64,000 nucleotides of DNA from UBA7672 sp041398245 (GCA_041398245.1 JAWKVC010000001.1:124001-188000); one strand, 5' to 3'. Positions 32,008 through 41,985 are shown, counted from the stretch's first letter. A program made the numbers and translations. Notes: generated from the letters alone by a model not told the origin.

Positions 32008-33519
32008 ATGCCAGACACCCTGACTGAAGCAACCCTCTCCCCGGCTCCCGCCAGGCATGTCGATGTGCTGATCGTCGGCGCCGGGCTTTCGGGCATCGGC
32101 GCGGCCTGGTGGCTGCAGAAGCAGTGCCCGGGAAAGACCTACGCCATCCTTGAACAGCGCGATGCAATTGGCGGGACGTGGGATCTCTTTCGGTATCCGG
32201 GCATCCGGTCCGACTCGGACATGTACACGCTGGGTTACGCCTTCCGACCGTGGAAAGAAGCCAAGGCGATCGCGGACGGACCGTCGATCCTGAAATATGT
32301 GCGCGACACTGCGGCCGAAGCCGGCATCGACCAGCACATCCGTTTTCACCACAAGGTTGTCTCGGCAAGCTGGGACAGCGAGACAGCGCGATGGACGGTT
32401 ACCGCAGAAACAGAAGGACGGCGCGTGACGATGAGCGCCAGCTTCCTGATGATGTGCTCGGGCTACTATCGCTATGAGGCGGGTTACGCCCCGACCTTCC
32501 CCGGCCAGGAGGATTTCAAGGGCCGCATCGTCCACCCGCAAAAATGGACCGAAGATATCGACCACGCGAACAAGAATGTCGTCGTGATCGGCTCCGGCGC
32601 CACGGCCGTGACGCTGGTTCCTGAAATGGCCAAGACCGCCAAGCATGTGACAATGCTGCAGCGTTCTCCGACCTACATCGTCAGCCGGCCAGCTGAGGAC
32701 AGGTTCGCGAACTGGCTGCGGAAGTGGATGCCCGCCAAGATGGCTTACGGGACCGTCCGCTGGCGGAACGTGCTGATGGGCATGTATTTCTACAACCGCG
32801 CCCGCAAGGCGCCGGAGAAGGTCGCAAAATTCATCACAGGCTTAGCCCGCAAGGCGCTGGGCCCGGACTATGATGTGCAGACGCACCTCACCCCTAAATA
32901 CAATCCATGGGACCAGCGCGTCTGTCTGATCCCCGACGGCGACCTGTTCGAAGCGCTCAGGCACGGAACCGCCGAGATCGTCACCGACCAGATCGAGCGT
33001 TTCACGGAAGCCGGAATTCATCTCAAGAGCGGCAAGGACCTGCCAGCAGACCTGATCGTGACAGCAACCGGACTGGATCTCCTGTTTCTGGGCGGCATGA
33101 AGGTGATCGTCGACGGCCGCGAGGTCGATATGCCCAGGCAGCTTACCTACAAGGGCATGATGTATTCGGGCGTGCCGAACCTCGTTTCGGTGTTCGGTTA
33201 CACCAACGCCTCGTGGACACTGAAATGCGACCTGACGTGCGAGTATGCCTGCAACCTGCTCAACTGGATAGGCGATAATGGCTATGACGCCGTCACGCCC
33301 CGTAACACAGATCCCGAGGTGAAAGAGGAGCCATGGCTCGATTTCACATCAGGCTATGTGCAGCGTTCATTGGAGCGTTTTCCCAAGCAGGGCTCCAGGA
33401 AGCCGTGGAAGCTCCACCAGAACTACGCCCGGGATATGATGTCGATGCGGTTCTCCAAGATCGATGACCCCGCACTCGAGTTCAGCACCGCCAAGGCGAA
33501 AGTGAAGGAACCGGCTTAG
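32008..33519 (+). CDS. Flavin-containing (Baeyer-Villiger type) monooxygenase
   Basis: A 503-residue FAD/NADPH monooxygenase. VLIVGAGLSGIGAAWWL (residues 20-36) binds FAD and VVVIGSGATAVTLVPEM (about 191-207) binds NADPH. Between them is the fingerprint F170-KG-RIV-H176-PQK-W180, matching FxGxxxHxxxW of flavin monooxygenases, and IVTATGLD occurs later. This places it with class B enzymes that oxygenate ketones, sulphides or amines; the branch is the one often annotated as 4-hydroxyacetophenone/cyclohexanone monooxygenase-like. ATG 32008 has GGAG upstream. It diverges from pccB and is convergent with the TonB receptor gene. Confidence 0.9.
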   Translation: MPDTLTEATLSPAPARHVDVLIVGAGLSGIGAAWWLQKQCPGKTYAILEQRDAIGGTWDLFRYPGIRSDSDMYTLGYAFRPWKEAKAIADGPSILKYVRDTAAEAGIDQHIRFHHKVVSASWDSETARWTVTAETEGRRVTMSASFLMMCSGYYRYEAGYAPTFPGQEDFKGRIVHPQKWTEDIDHANKNVVVIGSGATAVTLVPEMAKTAKHVTMLQRSPTYIVSRPAEDRFANWLRKWMPAKMAYGTVRWRNVLMGMYFYNRARKAPEKVAKFITGLARKALGPDYDVQTHLTPKYNPWDQRVCLIPDGDLFEALRHGTAEIVTDQIERFTEAGIHLKSGKDLPADLIVTATGLDLLFLGGMKVIVDGREVDMPRQLTYKGMMYSGVPNLVSVFGYTNASWTLKCDLTCEYACNLLNWIGDNGYDAVTPRNTDPEVKEEPWLDFTSGYVQRSLERFPKQGSRKPWKLHQNYARDMMSMRFSKIDDPALEFSTAKAKVKEPA

Positions 33520-33529
33520 GCCGGGCCCG

Positions 33530-35596
33530 CTAGTTCCTGATCCTGACGCCGAAGGTTGCGTTGAGCGGCTCGCCCGGGAAATAGCGGTCCTGGCCGAAGC
33601 CGAAATCCGCCCGGTCCGCATAGCGTTCGTCGGTCAGGTTGCGGACGATGACGAAAGCCTCGAGCTGATCCGAGAACCGCCACGCACCGCGCAGATGGGC
33701 AATCAGATGCCCGTCATAGCTCGCGGTGTTCGCCGCATTGGTGAAATACTCACCGACATACTCGGCGCTCAGGCTAAGCGAATAGACCGGTGTTTCCCAG
33801 AAAATTGCTGCATCGGCCAACCATTCCGGCGCGGTGTCGATCTCGTTACCGCTGACAATCCTCTCGGCCGCGTTCGCGACGCTCCGGTTGAAGTCGTACT
33901 GCTGATCGGACCACGACGCGTTTGCGTTCCAACCAAACCGTCCGTCCGCGATTTCGCCGAGGACGCCGCGGAGCGCAGCCTCGACGCCGAAATGCTTGGT
34001 TTTGCCGTTGGGAACGTTGAGACCGTCAGCATCCCGGAAGAAGAAGTTGTCCTTGTACATCCGGTAGACCGACACATCATAGTCGAAGCCCGGAGCCGCA
34101 CCGCGCATGCCGACCTCGTAGCTATCGACCGTCTCGACCTCGAGGCGTTCGATGGTCTGGAGGTTCTGCAGCCGGTACTGATCTGACGTCTGCGGCGCGC
34201 GAGCGCCGCGCGCATAGTTTGCATAGAAGGTGACGCTTTCCAGGCCGGAGTAGACCACACCAAGCTTCGGGGTCACCAGCTCGAACTCGTCCGTGCGGCT
34301 GGGCGCGACGCGGAAACGTCCGTACGTCCCCGGTGCCTTGTTCGTGGTGTAGTCCCATTGGTGCACTTCGCCACGCACGCCCGCCAGCAGGCTCCAGTCC
34401 GGCGCAAACGCCCAATCCAGTTCTGCGTAGAGAGCCGTCGTCCACGTATCGACCGTGTAGTCGTAGTGAACGCCCTGCGGGAAGGTCGGGTTGGCTGGCG
34501 GCCCGCCGAAACTCGGCTGGGTCTGGGTTTCTGTCAGGAACCCGTCCGCGAGTTGCACATCAGCGCCGACCGACCAGCGGAAATCCTTGGGGCCAAATTC
34601 GTAGCGCGTCAGCACGCCCAGAGAGTCGTGACCGTTCTCTTCCGTCGACTGATCCGGCAGGAAGTGCTGGATGAACTTCATACGCTGCATGATGCCGAAT
34701 GGCGTGATGATCAGACGGTCCGCGCCGATATTTGTCTCGAAGCGGACATTGCCGCGAACGGCCCAGGCGTCGCGATAGGCTTCGGGGTTCGGATTGGTGG
34801 TTGCGACATCCTTGTCTTCGTAAGCCTTCGGTCCCTGAATGTAGCCGGCCGTTTCCTGGTTGAGATTGAAGGCCGCGAGGGTCGCGACCGCATTCCATGT
34901 CTCGCCCCCGAACTTCGAGCGAACCGTCAGCTTCTGCTGGTCGACGCCCGAAGCGTCACGCCAGCCATTGTCATCCATCACAGACAGGCCCGCCCAGGTA
35001 CTGACGCCATTGGTCGTGAAATTGGCCGTCGCGTCCGCGCGGAAGCGCTGGAGTGTGTTGCCGCTGAGCGTCAGCGTCTGTCCCTGCTGGGCGCCGGGCT
35101 CGGGATCGATGAAGTTCATCAGACCGTGCACAGCGTTGGAGCCGTAGCGAACGGAAGCCGGTCCACGGACGACCTCAATCGCCTCTGCAGTCTCGTGGTG
35201 CACCTCGAACAGCGCATTGACGTTGCCAAACCCGGGCGCGCGCGTCGGCACGCCGTCCTCAAGGATTAGGAACGACCCTTGCCCCGCACCGGCTGGCAGG
35301 ACTGGCGAGCGGATGGCGATCAGGAGTTCCTGCCCCGAATTCATCTGCACGTTGACGCCTGGCACGGTGTTCAGGATCTCGGCGGGATGATCGGCGGCCA
35401 CGCTGCTAATCGTGTCAGCATCGATAACCGAATAGGCGCCGGGGTCTGTCGACTGCCGGTCGCCGTAAACGATGACGACGTCGCCGTTGTCCGCCGGGCC
35501 GGGATTCGGACCGCCCTGGGCGAAAGCCGGGGATGCAAACGCGGTCATGGCCGCTGCGATGGCCAAGCAGCTGGCAGTCGAGAAACACTTACTCAC
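33530..35596 (-). CDS. TonB-dependent outer-membrane receptor
   Basis: A 688-residue receptor: signal peptide ending in ASPAFA, a plug domain (HPAEILNTVPGVNVQMNSGQ; FLILEDGVPTRAPGFGNVNALFEVHHETAEAIEVVRGPASVRYGSNAVHG) and a 22-strand barrel ending FPGEPLNATFGVRIRN. It imports a ligand using TonB energy. GTG 35596 was chosen because GGAGG lies five bases upstream; an ATG 15 bases earlier has no ribosome site. It follows nupC on the same strand after about 65 bases, so nucleosides or their derivatives are the likely ligand, by inference only. Confidence 0.92.
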   Translation of the reverse strand: MSKCFSTASCLAIAAAMTAFASPAFAQGGPNPGPADNGDVVIVYGDRQSTDPGAYSVIDADTISSVAADHPAEILNTVPGVNVQMNSGQELLIAIRSPVLPAGAGQGSFLILEDGVPTRAPGFGNVNALFEVHHETAEAIEVVRGPASVRYGSNAVHGLMNFIDPEPGAQQGQTLTLSGNTLQRFRADATANFTTNGVSTWAGLSVMDDNGWRDASGVDQQKLTVRSKFGGETWNAVATLAAFNLNQETAGYIQGPKAYEDKDVATTNPNPEAYRDAWAVRGNVRFETNIGADRLIITPFGIMQRMKFIQHFLPDQSTEENGHDSLGVLTRYEFGPKDFRWSVGADVQLADGFLTETQTQPSFGGPPANPTFPQGVHYDYTVDTWTTALYAELDWAFAPDWSLLAGVRGEVHQWDYTTNKAPGTYGRFRVAPSRTDEFELVTPKLGVVYSGLESVTFYANYARGARAPQTSDQYRLQNLQTIERLEVETVDSYEVGMRGAAPGFDYDVSVYRMYKDNFFFRDADGLNVPNGKTKHFGVEAALRGVLGEIADGRFGWNANASWSDQQYDFNRSVANAAERIVSGNEIDTAPEWLADAAIFWETPVYSLSLSAEYVGEYFTNAANTASYDGHLIAHLRGAWRFSDQLEAFVIVRNLTDERYADRADFGFGQDRYFPGEPLNATFGVRIRN

Positions 35597-35661
35597 ACGA
35601 TCCTCCCGCATTCCGGCAACGGACTTCGCCGCTTTAAACGGTCGCGGTAGAGCGATCCGCC

Positions 35662-36969
35662 TCAGCCAGCAAATAAACTTGCCGGCAGCAGGCCGACAAT
35701 GGCGCCAGAGAGACAGGTGGCAAGAGTTCCTGCGATAAGCGTCTTCCACGCGAGACTCAGGAACACTTCTCGCTTTTCGGGGGCAATGATTGTCAAACCG
35801 CCGATGAGAATCCCCACCGAACCGAAGTTGGCGAAGCCGCACACCGCGTTGGCGACGATCCGCCGCGTACGATCCGACATCTCCTCCACCGGCACGGCCG
35901 AGAGATCGATGAAAGCGACGAACTCGGTCAACACCGTCTTCACGCCAAGGATCGAGCCGGCTTTGGCGGCTTCGTCGATCGGCACGCCCATCATGTACAT
36001 CAGCGGCGCAAACAGCCAGCCGAGGATGCGCTGGAGCGAAAGCGGTGCGTCCCACACCGGTGGGAACGCTCCGAGGATCGCATTGACAATATAGAGCAGC
36101 GCGAGCGCCGCGATCAGCATGGTCGCAATGTTCAGCACGATCTTCATGCCGTCACTGGCGCCGGTCGCGAAGGCGTCCATCGTTGAATGATACTCGAAGT
36201 CCGGCTCGCTGGCGCGTTCGTGGATATCGACCGTTTCGGGGACGATCGTCAGCGCGACGGCAACGGCTGCGGGCGCCGCCATCAGCGAAGCGACCAACAG
36301 CTGTGGCAGCGGGTTGTCCATCACCGGCGACAGGAAGGTGACGTAAATCACCAGCACGGACCCTGCGATGGTAGCGAATCCCGCAGTCATCACGATGAAG
36401 ACTTCGGACCGCGACATTCGCGGAATGTACGGCTTGATGAGGACGGGCGCCTCGGTCATGCCCATGAAGACGTTGGCCGACACGGCCAGACTGGTGGCGC
36501 CGCCGAGGCCCATGGTGCGCGAGAAGATCAGCGCGAAGCCTTTCGTCACCCAGCGCAGGATATGCCAATGCCAGAGGATCGCTGACAGCGCAGCGACAAC
36601 AATGATCAGCGGCAGGATCTGGAAGAAGAACAGTGGTGGCAGGAATTTCGGTGCGCCGCTGGCGTCGACCTGGGTCACCAGCGTCGAGTTGGCCGCCTCG
36701 TTGTTGCCGATCCAGCCAAAGACAAAATCGGTCCCGGCGCGCGATGCAGCCTGAAGCTGATCGACGATGAAGCCGGCATTCTGCAAGCCGACACGCAGGA
36801 AGGGCACGCCGTAAAGCGCGAGTGCGAAGACAACCTGTATGGCGGTCGCGCCCAGAATGATGCGCCAGGGGAGTTTGCGCTTGGACTCCGACAGGAGCCA
36901 GCACACGCCATAGATAAGGACAATGCCGAGCAAAGCCCGGCCGTTGTCCCAGCCCCAATCCAAATTCAT
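35662..36969 (-). CDS. nupC: NupC/CNT family nucleoside transporter
   Basis: A 435-residue concentrative nucleoside transporter, a cation-coupled symporter of the inner membrane. CNT signatures are GGATSLAVSANVFMGMTEAPVLIKPYI near residue 155, TAGFATIAGSVLVIYV near 195, GVKTVLTEFVAFIDL near 350 and ANAVCGFANFGSVGILIGGLT near 385. The cation- and nucleoside-binding residues (EAP, TEFVA, N in CGFANFG) are present. It lies between the S46 peptidase (22-base gap) and the TonB receptor on one strand, suggesting a joint uptake operon. Confidence 0.93.
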   Translation of the reverse strand: MNLDWGWDNGRALLGIVLIYGVCWLLSESKRKLPWRIILGATAIQVVFALALYGVPFLRVGLQNAGFIVDQLQAASRAGTDFVFGWIGNNEAANSTLVTQVDASGAPKFLPPLFFFQILPLIIVVAALSAILWHWHILRWVTKGFALIFSRTMGLGGATSLAVSANVFMGMTEAPVLIKPYIPRMSRSEVFIVMTAGFATIAGSVLVIYVTFLSPVMDNPLPQLLVASLMAAPAAVAVALTIVPETVDIHERASEPDFEYHSTMDAFATGASDGMKIVLNIATMLIAALALLYIVNAILGAFPPVWDAPLSLQRILGWLFAPLMYMMGVPIDEAAKAGSILGVKTVLTEFVAFIDLSAVPVEEMSDRTRRIVANAVCGFANFGSVGILIGGLTIIAPEKREVFLSLAWKTLIAGTLATCLSGAIVGLLPASLFAG

Positions 36970-36991
36970 GCCCCGACGCCCCTGTAAGTCC

Positions 36992-39064
36992 CTACTGAAC
37001 TAGTTCATCTGCAAGCGCGGTGGCGCCATAGATCTTGCGCAACGCCGCGACGATCATCTGACTCGATACGGAAACCGTGCGGTTGAGCTCCGGATCGAAG
37101 CCGAACGACCCGCCTGTCGAATGAATATTACCATCGAAGGCGAGGCCGATGATCCGGCCTTCCTTGTTGAGCACCGGCGAACCGGAATTGCCGCCGATAA
37201 TGTCGTTGGTCGAGACAAAATCGAACTGCGTGTCACCCGGGATCGCGCTCTCCTTGCCGACCCAGCTGCGGGCCAGATTGAACGGATAGGCGCCGGTCGC
37301 GCGTGTCCAGAGACCCGAGGCATAAGTGAATGGCTCAACCTTGCCGTGAACCGGATCGTCCCAGCCCTTCACCACGCCATACGAGAGGCGCAGCGTGAAC
37401 GTGGCGTCGGGATAGATGGCGTCGCCAAGCACGTCAAAACGCAGCGCCGCAACCTTCTCGGCGGCAACGGACGCCGGACCGGTGATCTGGGACTCGTAGG
37501 CCTTCCGGGCCTCGCGCGCCGCTTCGTCGATTGTCCGCACCAGCGCAATGGCCGGGTCGTTGGAGCCGCTCACCTGCCCCGGCTTGTCCCACAGGCGCTT
37601 GCGGAAGCCAGCGTCAGCGATCTGCGAAGCAGTCACGACCTCGGCGGCAATCTGACCGGATGTGCGCGAGCCGAAGAGCGCCTTAACGGCCGGATGATCC
37701 GGTCCAAGATATTCGCGTGTCTTCTCGAGCCAGAATGCAATTTCAAGCTGTTCCAGCGCCGGATTGACGGGGGCGTCCGCCAGCAGCCGGCGCTCAACAG
37801 AAGCAAGCCGGGACTCCGCAAACTCCGGCAAACGTTCGTCGCCCGGTTTCGCCCGTTGAGTTGCAGCGCGCACGAGCTGGCGCGCATCGTTGAGCAGCAC
37901 CGACCCGCCGCCGAAACGGACTTCCAGCATCTGATAAGGCAGATAGAGCCGTTTGCTCGTGTCGGTCAGCGCGGCAATCGTCGCGAAGGGATCGCCATAC
38001 TTGGCGCGCAGGCTGGCATTGCTCGCCAGCGCGTCCTTGAGACGCTGCTCCTGACCAACCTTCACCGAGAAGAAGGAAGGCTCGACCAGCGCGCCGCGTT
38101 GGCCTTTGTAGACCTTCAGACTGTTCTCCACCCCCTGAAGGGCATCATTGACCTGCCTGGCTTCTTCCTCGCCCTTGGTTGCTTCATTCAGAAGCGCACC
38201 GCGCAGCTGGGACAGATATTCGACGCGCCAGGGCAGGAAGTGATCCCGCTGAAACTCCAGCTGCGAAATTGTCAGCTGGCGCTCGGTTGATCCCGGATGG
38301 CCGGAGACGAAAACCAGATCGCCCGCCTTCGGACCGGCGGTATCGATCCGCAGCGGATCCGCAAACGTTACGGGCTTGCCATCGCGGTAGAGACGCAACA
38401 GTCCCATATCGAGCGCATAGCGGGGGAAGTTGAAATTGTCGGGGTCGCCACCGAAGAACCCGGCCTGCATTTCCGGTGCGAAGGCCAGTCGAACATCGTC
38501 GTAGCGATCGTAGACGTAGAGTTTGTACTGGCCGCCGCGATAGAGGTTCACGACCTGGCAGCGCTTGAGCCGGTTCTCGCCGCAGGTCTCCTGCTCGATC
38601 TTCGCGAATTCCGCAGAACGCGCGGTATTGGCCGTTTCCGGCGCAACCGAAGCGGTGGCCGCCTTCACGCGGGCCGTGACATCCGTGATGGACTTCAGGA
38701 TCGAGGCTTCAGCTCCCGGGCAAATCCGCTCTTCGCTGCGCCCCTTCGTGAAGAAGCCGTTTTCGAGGTAGTCGTTGCCCGGGCTCGACAGGGCGGACGT
38801 GCACCCCGCCACGCAGTGATGATTAGTGAGGACGAGGCCATCCTTCGAAACGACAGACGCCGAGCAACCATTTTCCAGCCTGACTGACCCGAGGCGCACC
38901 CTGTCCAGCCACTTCTGGTCCGGCGCAAAGCCGTACATCTTCTTCACTTCGGCTGCCGGAAAGTTGTCGAACGTCCACATCCCCTCTTCCGCCATGGCGG
39001 AAACCGCCATTGCCGCGCCCGCGCACGCCAGCACAAGGGAACCCAGGGCGAGCTTCATCCGCAT
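36992..39064 (-). CDS. Peptidase family S46 dipeptidyl-peptidase
   Basis: A 690-residue secreted serine peptidase that removes N-terminal dipeptides. A signal peptide (about 1-25) is followed by EEGMWTFDNFP, the catalytic His motif GLVLTNHHC (82-83), an Asp candidate in FNFPRYALDMGLLRLY, and the nucleophile region GGNSGSPVLNKEGRIIGLAFDGN near the C-terminus. The length fits DPP7/DPP11. The specificity pocket (DGN followed by HSTGGSFGFDPEL) could not be classified with certainty. It heads the minus-strand set with nupC and the TonB receptor, linking peptide and nucleoside scavenging. Confidence 0.92.
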   Translation of the reverse strand: MRMKLALGSLVLACAGAAMAVSAMAEEGMWTFDNFPAAEVKKMYGFAPDQKWLDRVRLGSVRLENGCSASVVSKDGLVLTNHHCVAGCTSALSSPGNDYLENGFFTKGRSEERICPGAEASILKSITDVTARVKAATASVAPETANTARSAEFAKIEQETCGENRLKRCQVVNLYRGGQYKLYVYDRYDDVRLAFAPEMQAGFFGGDPDNFNFPRYALDMGLLRLYRDGKPVTFADPLRIDTAGPKAGDLVFVSGHPGSTERQLTISQLEFQRDHFLPWRVEYLSQLRGALLNEATKGEEEARQVNDALQGVENSLKVYKGQRGALVEPSFFSVKVGQEQRLKDALASNASLRAKYGDPFATIAALTDTSKRLYLPYQMLEVRFGGGSVLLNDARQLVRAATQRAKPGDERLPEFAESRLASVERRLLADAPVNPALEQLEIAFWLEKTREYLGPDHPAVKALFGSRTSGQIAAEVVTASQIADAGFRKRLWDKPGQVSGSNDPAIALVRTIDEAAREARKAYESQITGPASVAAEKVAALRFDVLGDAIYPDATFTLRLSYGVVKGWDDPVHGKVEPFTYASGLWTRATGAYPFNLARSWVGKESAIPGDTQFDFVSTNDIIGGNSGSPVLNKEGRIIGLAFDGNIHSTGGSFGFDPELNRTVSVSSQMIVAALRKIYGATALADELVQ

Positions 39065-39204
39065 GTTCGAAACCTCGATCTTTCGTCCGACCCCGCGGAC
39101 CAGACCGTAGCAGCGAACGGGACGGGCTCAAGCGCCCACGATGCGGCGCTGCGCCGCCATTTCATGCCCCGGCGGGCAGCAAAATGCGAAAGCCGCATGC
39201 TGGC

Positions 39205-39846
39205 TTACCAGGCGGGCGAGCCGCTTTCCTTGAGGTACATGGAGCGCTTGGGCCGTTCCATCACCCTGTGCATCATGGGCACGAAGGCCTCGAGCGGCAT
39301 GGTGTCATAGGCGCTGTCGAAGGCCGGCTGGTCAAACAGGTGGCAGAACTGGGCCGTGTATTCAAAGGCCGGGTGCCCACGGAACTGGTCGCGCGCGTTC
39401 CGGTCCAGCCCGAGATGGTGCCAGAAATAGTAGCCTTGGAAGATGCCGTGGTTTTCCACCATCCAGAGGTTCTGCTCCGACACGAAGGGCTTGAGGATGG
39501 CGGCCGCGATATCGGGGTGGTTGTAGACGCCCAGCGTATCCCCGATGTCGTGCAGCAGGGCGCAGACAACGTATTCCTCATCCATGCCAGCGCGATGCGC
39601 GCGGGTAGCGGTCTGTAGCGAATGTTCAAGCCGGTCGACGGGAAAGCCGCCGCAGTCGCCTTTCAGCAGATTGAGGTGGGTGAGGATCCGGTCGACATGA
39701 CCTTTCGAGAAGACCGCGTTGGCAGCGACGATCTTCTGCCAGTCCTCGGGCGTTGCGTTGGTGAAAGCCGTGAAGCTCGCCCGGCCCATGGGTTCCTCAT
39801 GGGTGGCGTCTTCCACGTTGGGGATATTCTTCAGATCGTCAGCCAT
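39205..39846 (-). CDS. HD-domain protein (predicted metal-dependent phosphohydrolase or oxygenase)
   Basis: A 213-residue cytoplasmic protein. The HD pattern is visible as H75 (LEHSLQTATRAHRAG), H99-D100 (LLHDIGDTLG), H110 and H133, then HHLG. In this branch (COG4341-like) sequences resemble the di-iron HD oxygenases PhnZ and MIOX as much as phosphohydrolases, so activity is open. It is the last gene of a minus-strand group containing an acyl-CoA dehydrogenase, DUF1801 and a small monooxygenase; the gap to DUF1801 is about 60 bases. Confidence 0.82.
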   Translation of the reverse strand: MADDLKNIPNVEDATHEEPMGRASFTAFTNATPEDWQKIVAANAVFSKGHVDRILTHLNLLKGDCGGFPVDRLEHSLQTATRAHRAGMDEEYVVCALLHDIGDTLGVYNHPDIAAAILKPFVSEQNLWMVENHGIFQGYYFWHHLGLDRNARDQFRGHPAFEYTAQFCHLFDQPAFDSAYDTMPLEAFVPMMHRVMERPKRSMYLKESGSPAW

Positions 39847-39907
39847 GGCCGGATTCCTGTCTGGGCCGGGCCAGACTAACCCAGACCGTCACAATGGCAA
39901 ATTGACC

Positions 39908-40348
39908 CTATATCGAACGTATCCAGACCTTCAGGATGGCTTTCAGGGCAGGAAGGGTCGCCTTCAAAGCTGCGCCGGCTCCCAGATTTGCCAGCGCCCT
40001 GTCCTGTCCCTTCCAGTCGAGAAGACCCTTTGGATCCGGAATATCGCTAGGGTCCGCGGCCTTCACTGTTTTCGCGCCGAGATGCAGGACAAGCTGGACC
40101 TGATCCTTCACGCGCCAGTTCCACGTGGCGAACCACTCCGTCGTCCGGAAGGAGAGCGAATTCCACTTCACGCCCTCGCTGATCGACTTGTCGACAGAAA
40201 GGACAGCCTTCCGAACCACATTGAGGTCCGCCTTCAACGGATGGTCGATCGAAGCGATGACCTCCTCGACAGAGGATTCCGTCTTCTTCGACGCCGACGC
40301 GGCTCCAGGGCTTTTGCGCTGCTCCGCGCGAGGACTGGCGCGCGCCAT
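39908..40348 (-). CDS. DUF1801 domain protein
   Basis: A 146-residue protein with a basic, low-complexity N-terminus (MARASPRAEQRKSPGAASASKK) and a DUF1801 (YdhG-like) domain: SSVEEVIASIDHPLKADLNVVRKAVLSVDKSISEGVKWNSLSFRTTEWFATWN. Function unknown. ATG 40348 lies five bases after the dehydrogenase stop; a GTG at 40357 overlapping that stop is an alternative, and either way translation is coupled. Confidence 0.8.
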   Translation of the reverse strand: MARASPRAEQRKSPGAASASKKTESSVEEVIASIDHPLKADLNVVRKAVLSVDKSISEGVKWNSLSFRTTEWFATWNWRVKDQVQLVLHLGAKTVKAADPSDIPDPKGLLDWKGQDRALANLGAGAALKATLPALKAILKVWIRSI

Positions 40349-40353
40349 GCGCC

Positions 40354-41575
40354 TCACCCCGCCATGATCATCTGCGCCATGATGTTGCGCTGGATCTCGT
40401 TGGAACCGGCATAGATCGAGGTCTTGCGGTTGTTGAAGTAACTCCCCGCGGACGTGATCAGGTGTTCCGGCGCCGGCAGGGGCTCGTTCGAGTGACCTTC
40501 GAGGTGCGCGTATGTATCCTGCACGAACGGACTGCCATAAGCGCCCGCCGCCTCAAGCACGATCTCGGTCACCTTCTGTCCGATCTCGGAGCCCCGCGTC
40601 TTCATGAGGGACGACATGGCGCCAACCGATTGGCCCGACGACAGTTTGTCGAAGATGCGTCGCTCGGTCGCGTCGAGCGCTTCGATCTGGATTTCGAGAT
40701 CCGCGAGCTTGCGGGCGAAATCCGGATCCTCGATCAGGGGCCGACCACCAGCCGTTTCGATTTTTGCGATTTCCCGCGCCTTGCGGATGGCGTTGCGATT
40801 GCCCGGCGCATAGGCCGACCCGCGCTCGAACGTCAGCAGGTATTTGGCGCAGGTCCAGCCTTCGCCTTCCTTGCCGATGAGGTTTTCGGCGGGAACCTTC
40901 ACATTGTCGAAGAAGACAGAGTTGATCTCCTGGTCTCCGACCGGCGTGTCGTCCAGCGTATTGATCGGCGAAATCGTGATGCCGGGCGACTTCATGTCAA
41001 CGAGAATGAAGGAGATGCCTTGCTGGCGTTTCTCTTCCTTTGACGTACGCACAAGGCAGAAAATCCAGTCGGCCCATTGGGCGTAGGTCGTCCAGGTCTT
41101 TGATCCATTGAGAATATAGTAGTCGCCTTCGCGCTTGGCGCTCATCGACAGGCTGGCGAGGTCGGAACCGGACCCCGGCTCCGAATAGCCCTGGCACCAC
41201 CAGACATCCGACTTCAGGATCGGAGGCAGGAAGCGCTTCTTCTGCTCGTCGGTACCGAACTTCATCACCACGGGCGCGCACATGCGCACGCCCATCGACG
41301 AATTGCGCGGACAACCAGCCAACGCCATTTCCATCTCGTAGATGTACTTCTGCGTTTGCGTCCAACCGGGGCCGCCATGCTCGACCGGCCAGTTGGTGCA
41401 GAGCCAGCCCTTTGCCGCCAGCTTCTTTTGCCAGGCTTTCTGGTGCTTCTCGTCAAGCGATCCGTTCTTGGAAAGCGCCATGCGCTCCCTTGGGGTCGTC
41501 AGTATAGTTCTCCGCGATCCAGGCGCGGACTTCATCGCGGAACTTCAGTTCTTCGGGCGTGAATTCGAGATCCAT
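40354..41575 (-). CDS. Acyl-CoA dehydrogenase family protein with a frameshift near its start
   Basis: The natural start is ATG 41575 (MDLEFTPEELKFRDEVRAWIAENYTDD). That frame runs into a stop about 40 codons in, while the rest of the protein (RERMALSKNGSLDEKHQKAW onward) is in the next frame. Removing one base from the run of four C/G at 41492-41495 restores an uninterrupted protein of about 406 residues, so this is a one-base insertion or a sequence error. The remainder is a complete dehydrogenase with WCQGYSEPGSGSDLASL, NGSKTWTTYAQWADW and IYAGSNEIQRNI. It is related to the one at 4159. A fragment starting at 41535 or 41479 might still be made. Confidence 0.85.
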
Positions 41576-41598
41576 GTAACGTCTCCCGGCGCGTTCTT

Positions 41599-41889
41599 CT
41601 ATTTGACCTTGTCCATGCGCGTCACGGTCGGCGGCCCTTCGAGGAAGGGACCCATGGCGCGACCAATGCGCTTGAAGTGCTCAGCCGCGCGATGCGCATC
41701 GACGGCGGCCGCGTCCTTGTACTCTTCCATGAAGACGTACTTGTTCGAGACGCCCTGAACCTTGAAGAGCTTGTAGAGAATAATGCCCGGCTCGTTGGCG
41801 TTGACCGCCTGCTCCAGCTCCAGCGCAACCTTCTCGAAGTCGGCCTGCGAGCCCTCTTTCACCGTCAGTTCGGCCACCGCCCCGATCAT
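41599..41889 (-). CDS. Antibiotic biosynthesis monooxygenase (ABM/YgiN) family protein
   Basis: A 96-residue ferredoxin-like-fold protein, typically dimeric and cofactor-free, acting on quinols or polyketide-like phenols. MIGAVAELTVKEGSQADFEKVALELEQAVNANEPGI and YVFMEEYKDAAAVDAHRAAEHFKRIG match the putative quinol monooxygenase branch. It precedes the acyl-CoA dehydrogenase by about 23 bases on the same strand and is probably co-transcribed with it. Confidence 0.85.
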   Translation of the reverse strand: MIGAVAELTVKEGSQADFEKVALELEQAVNANEPGIILYKLFKVQGVSNKYVFMEEYKDAAAVDAHRAAEHFKRIGRAMGPFLEGPPTVTRMDKVK

Positions 41890-41985
41890 GCGCGTTCTCC
41901 CTGTTTGCGGCGGAGAATAAGGCTTGCAGCGCGCTTGTCATCTGCCAGCTTGCGCGGCAATCCGGCAGGACGGAAGGGAAACCGC

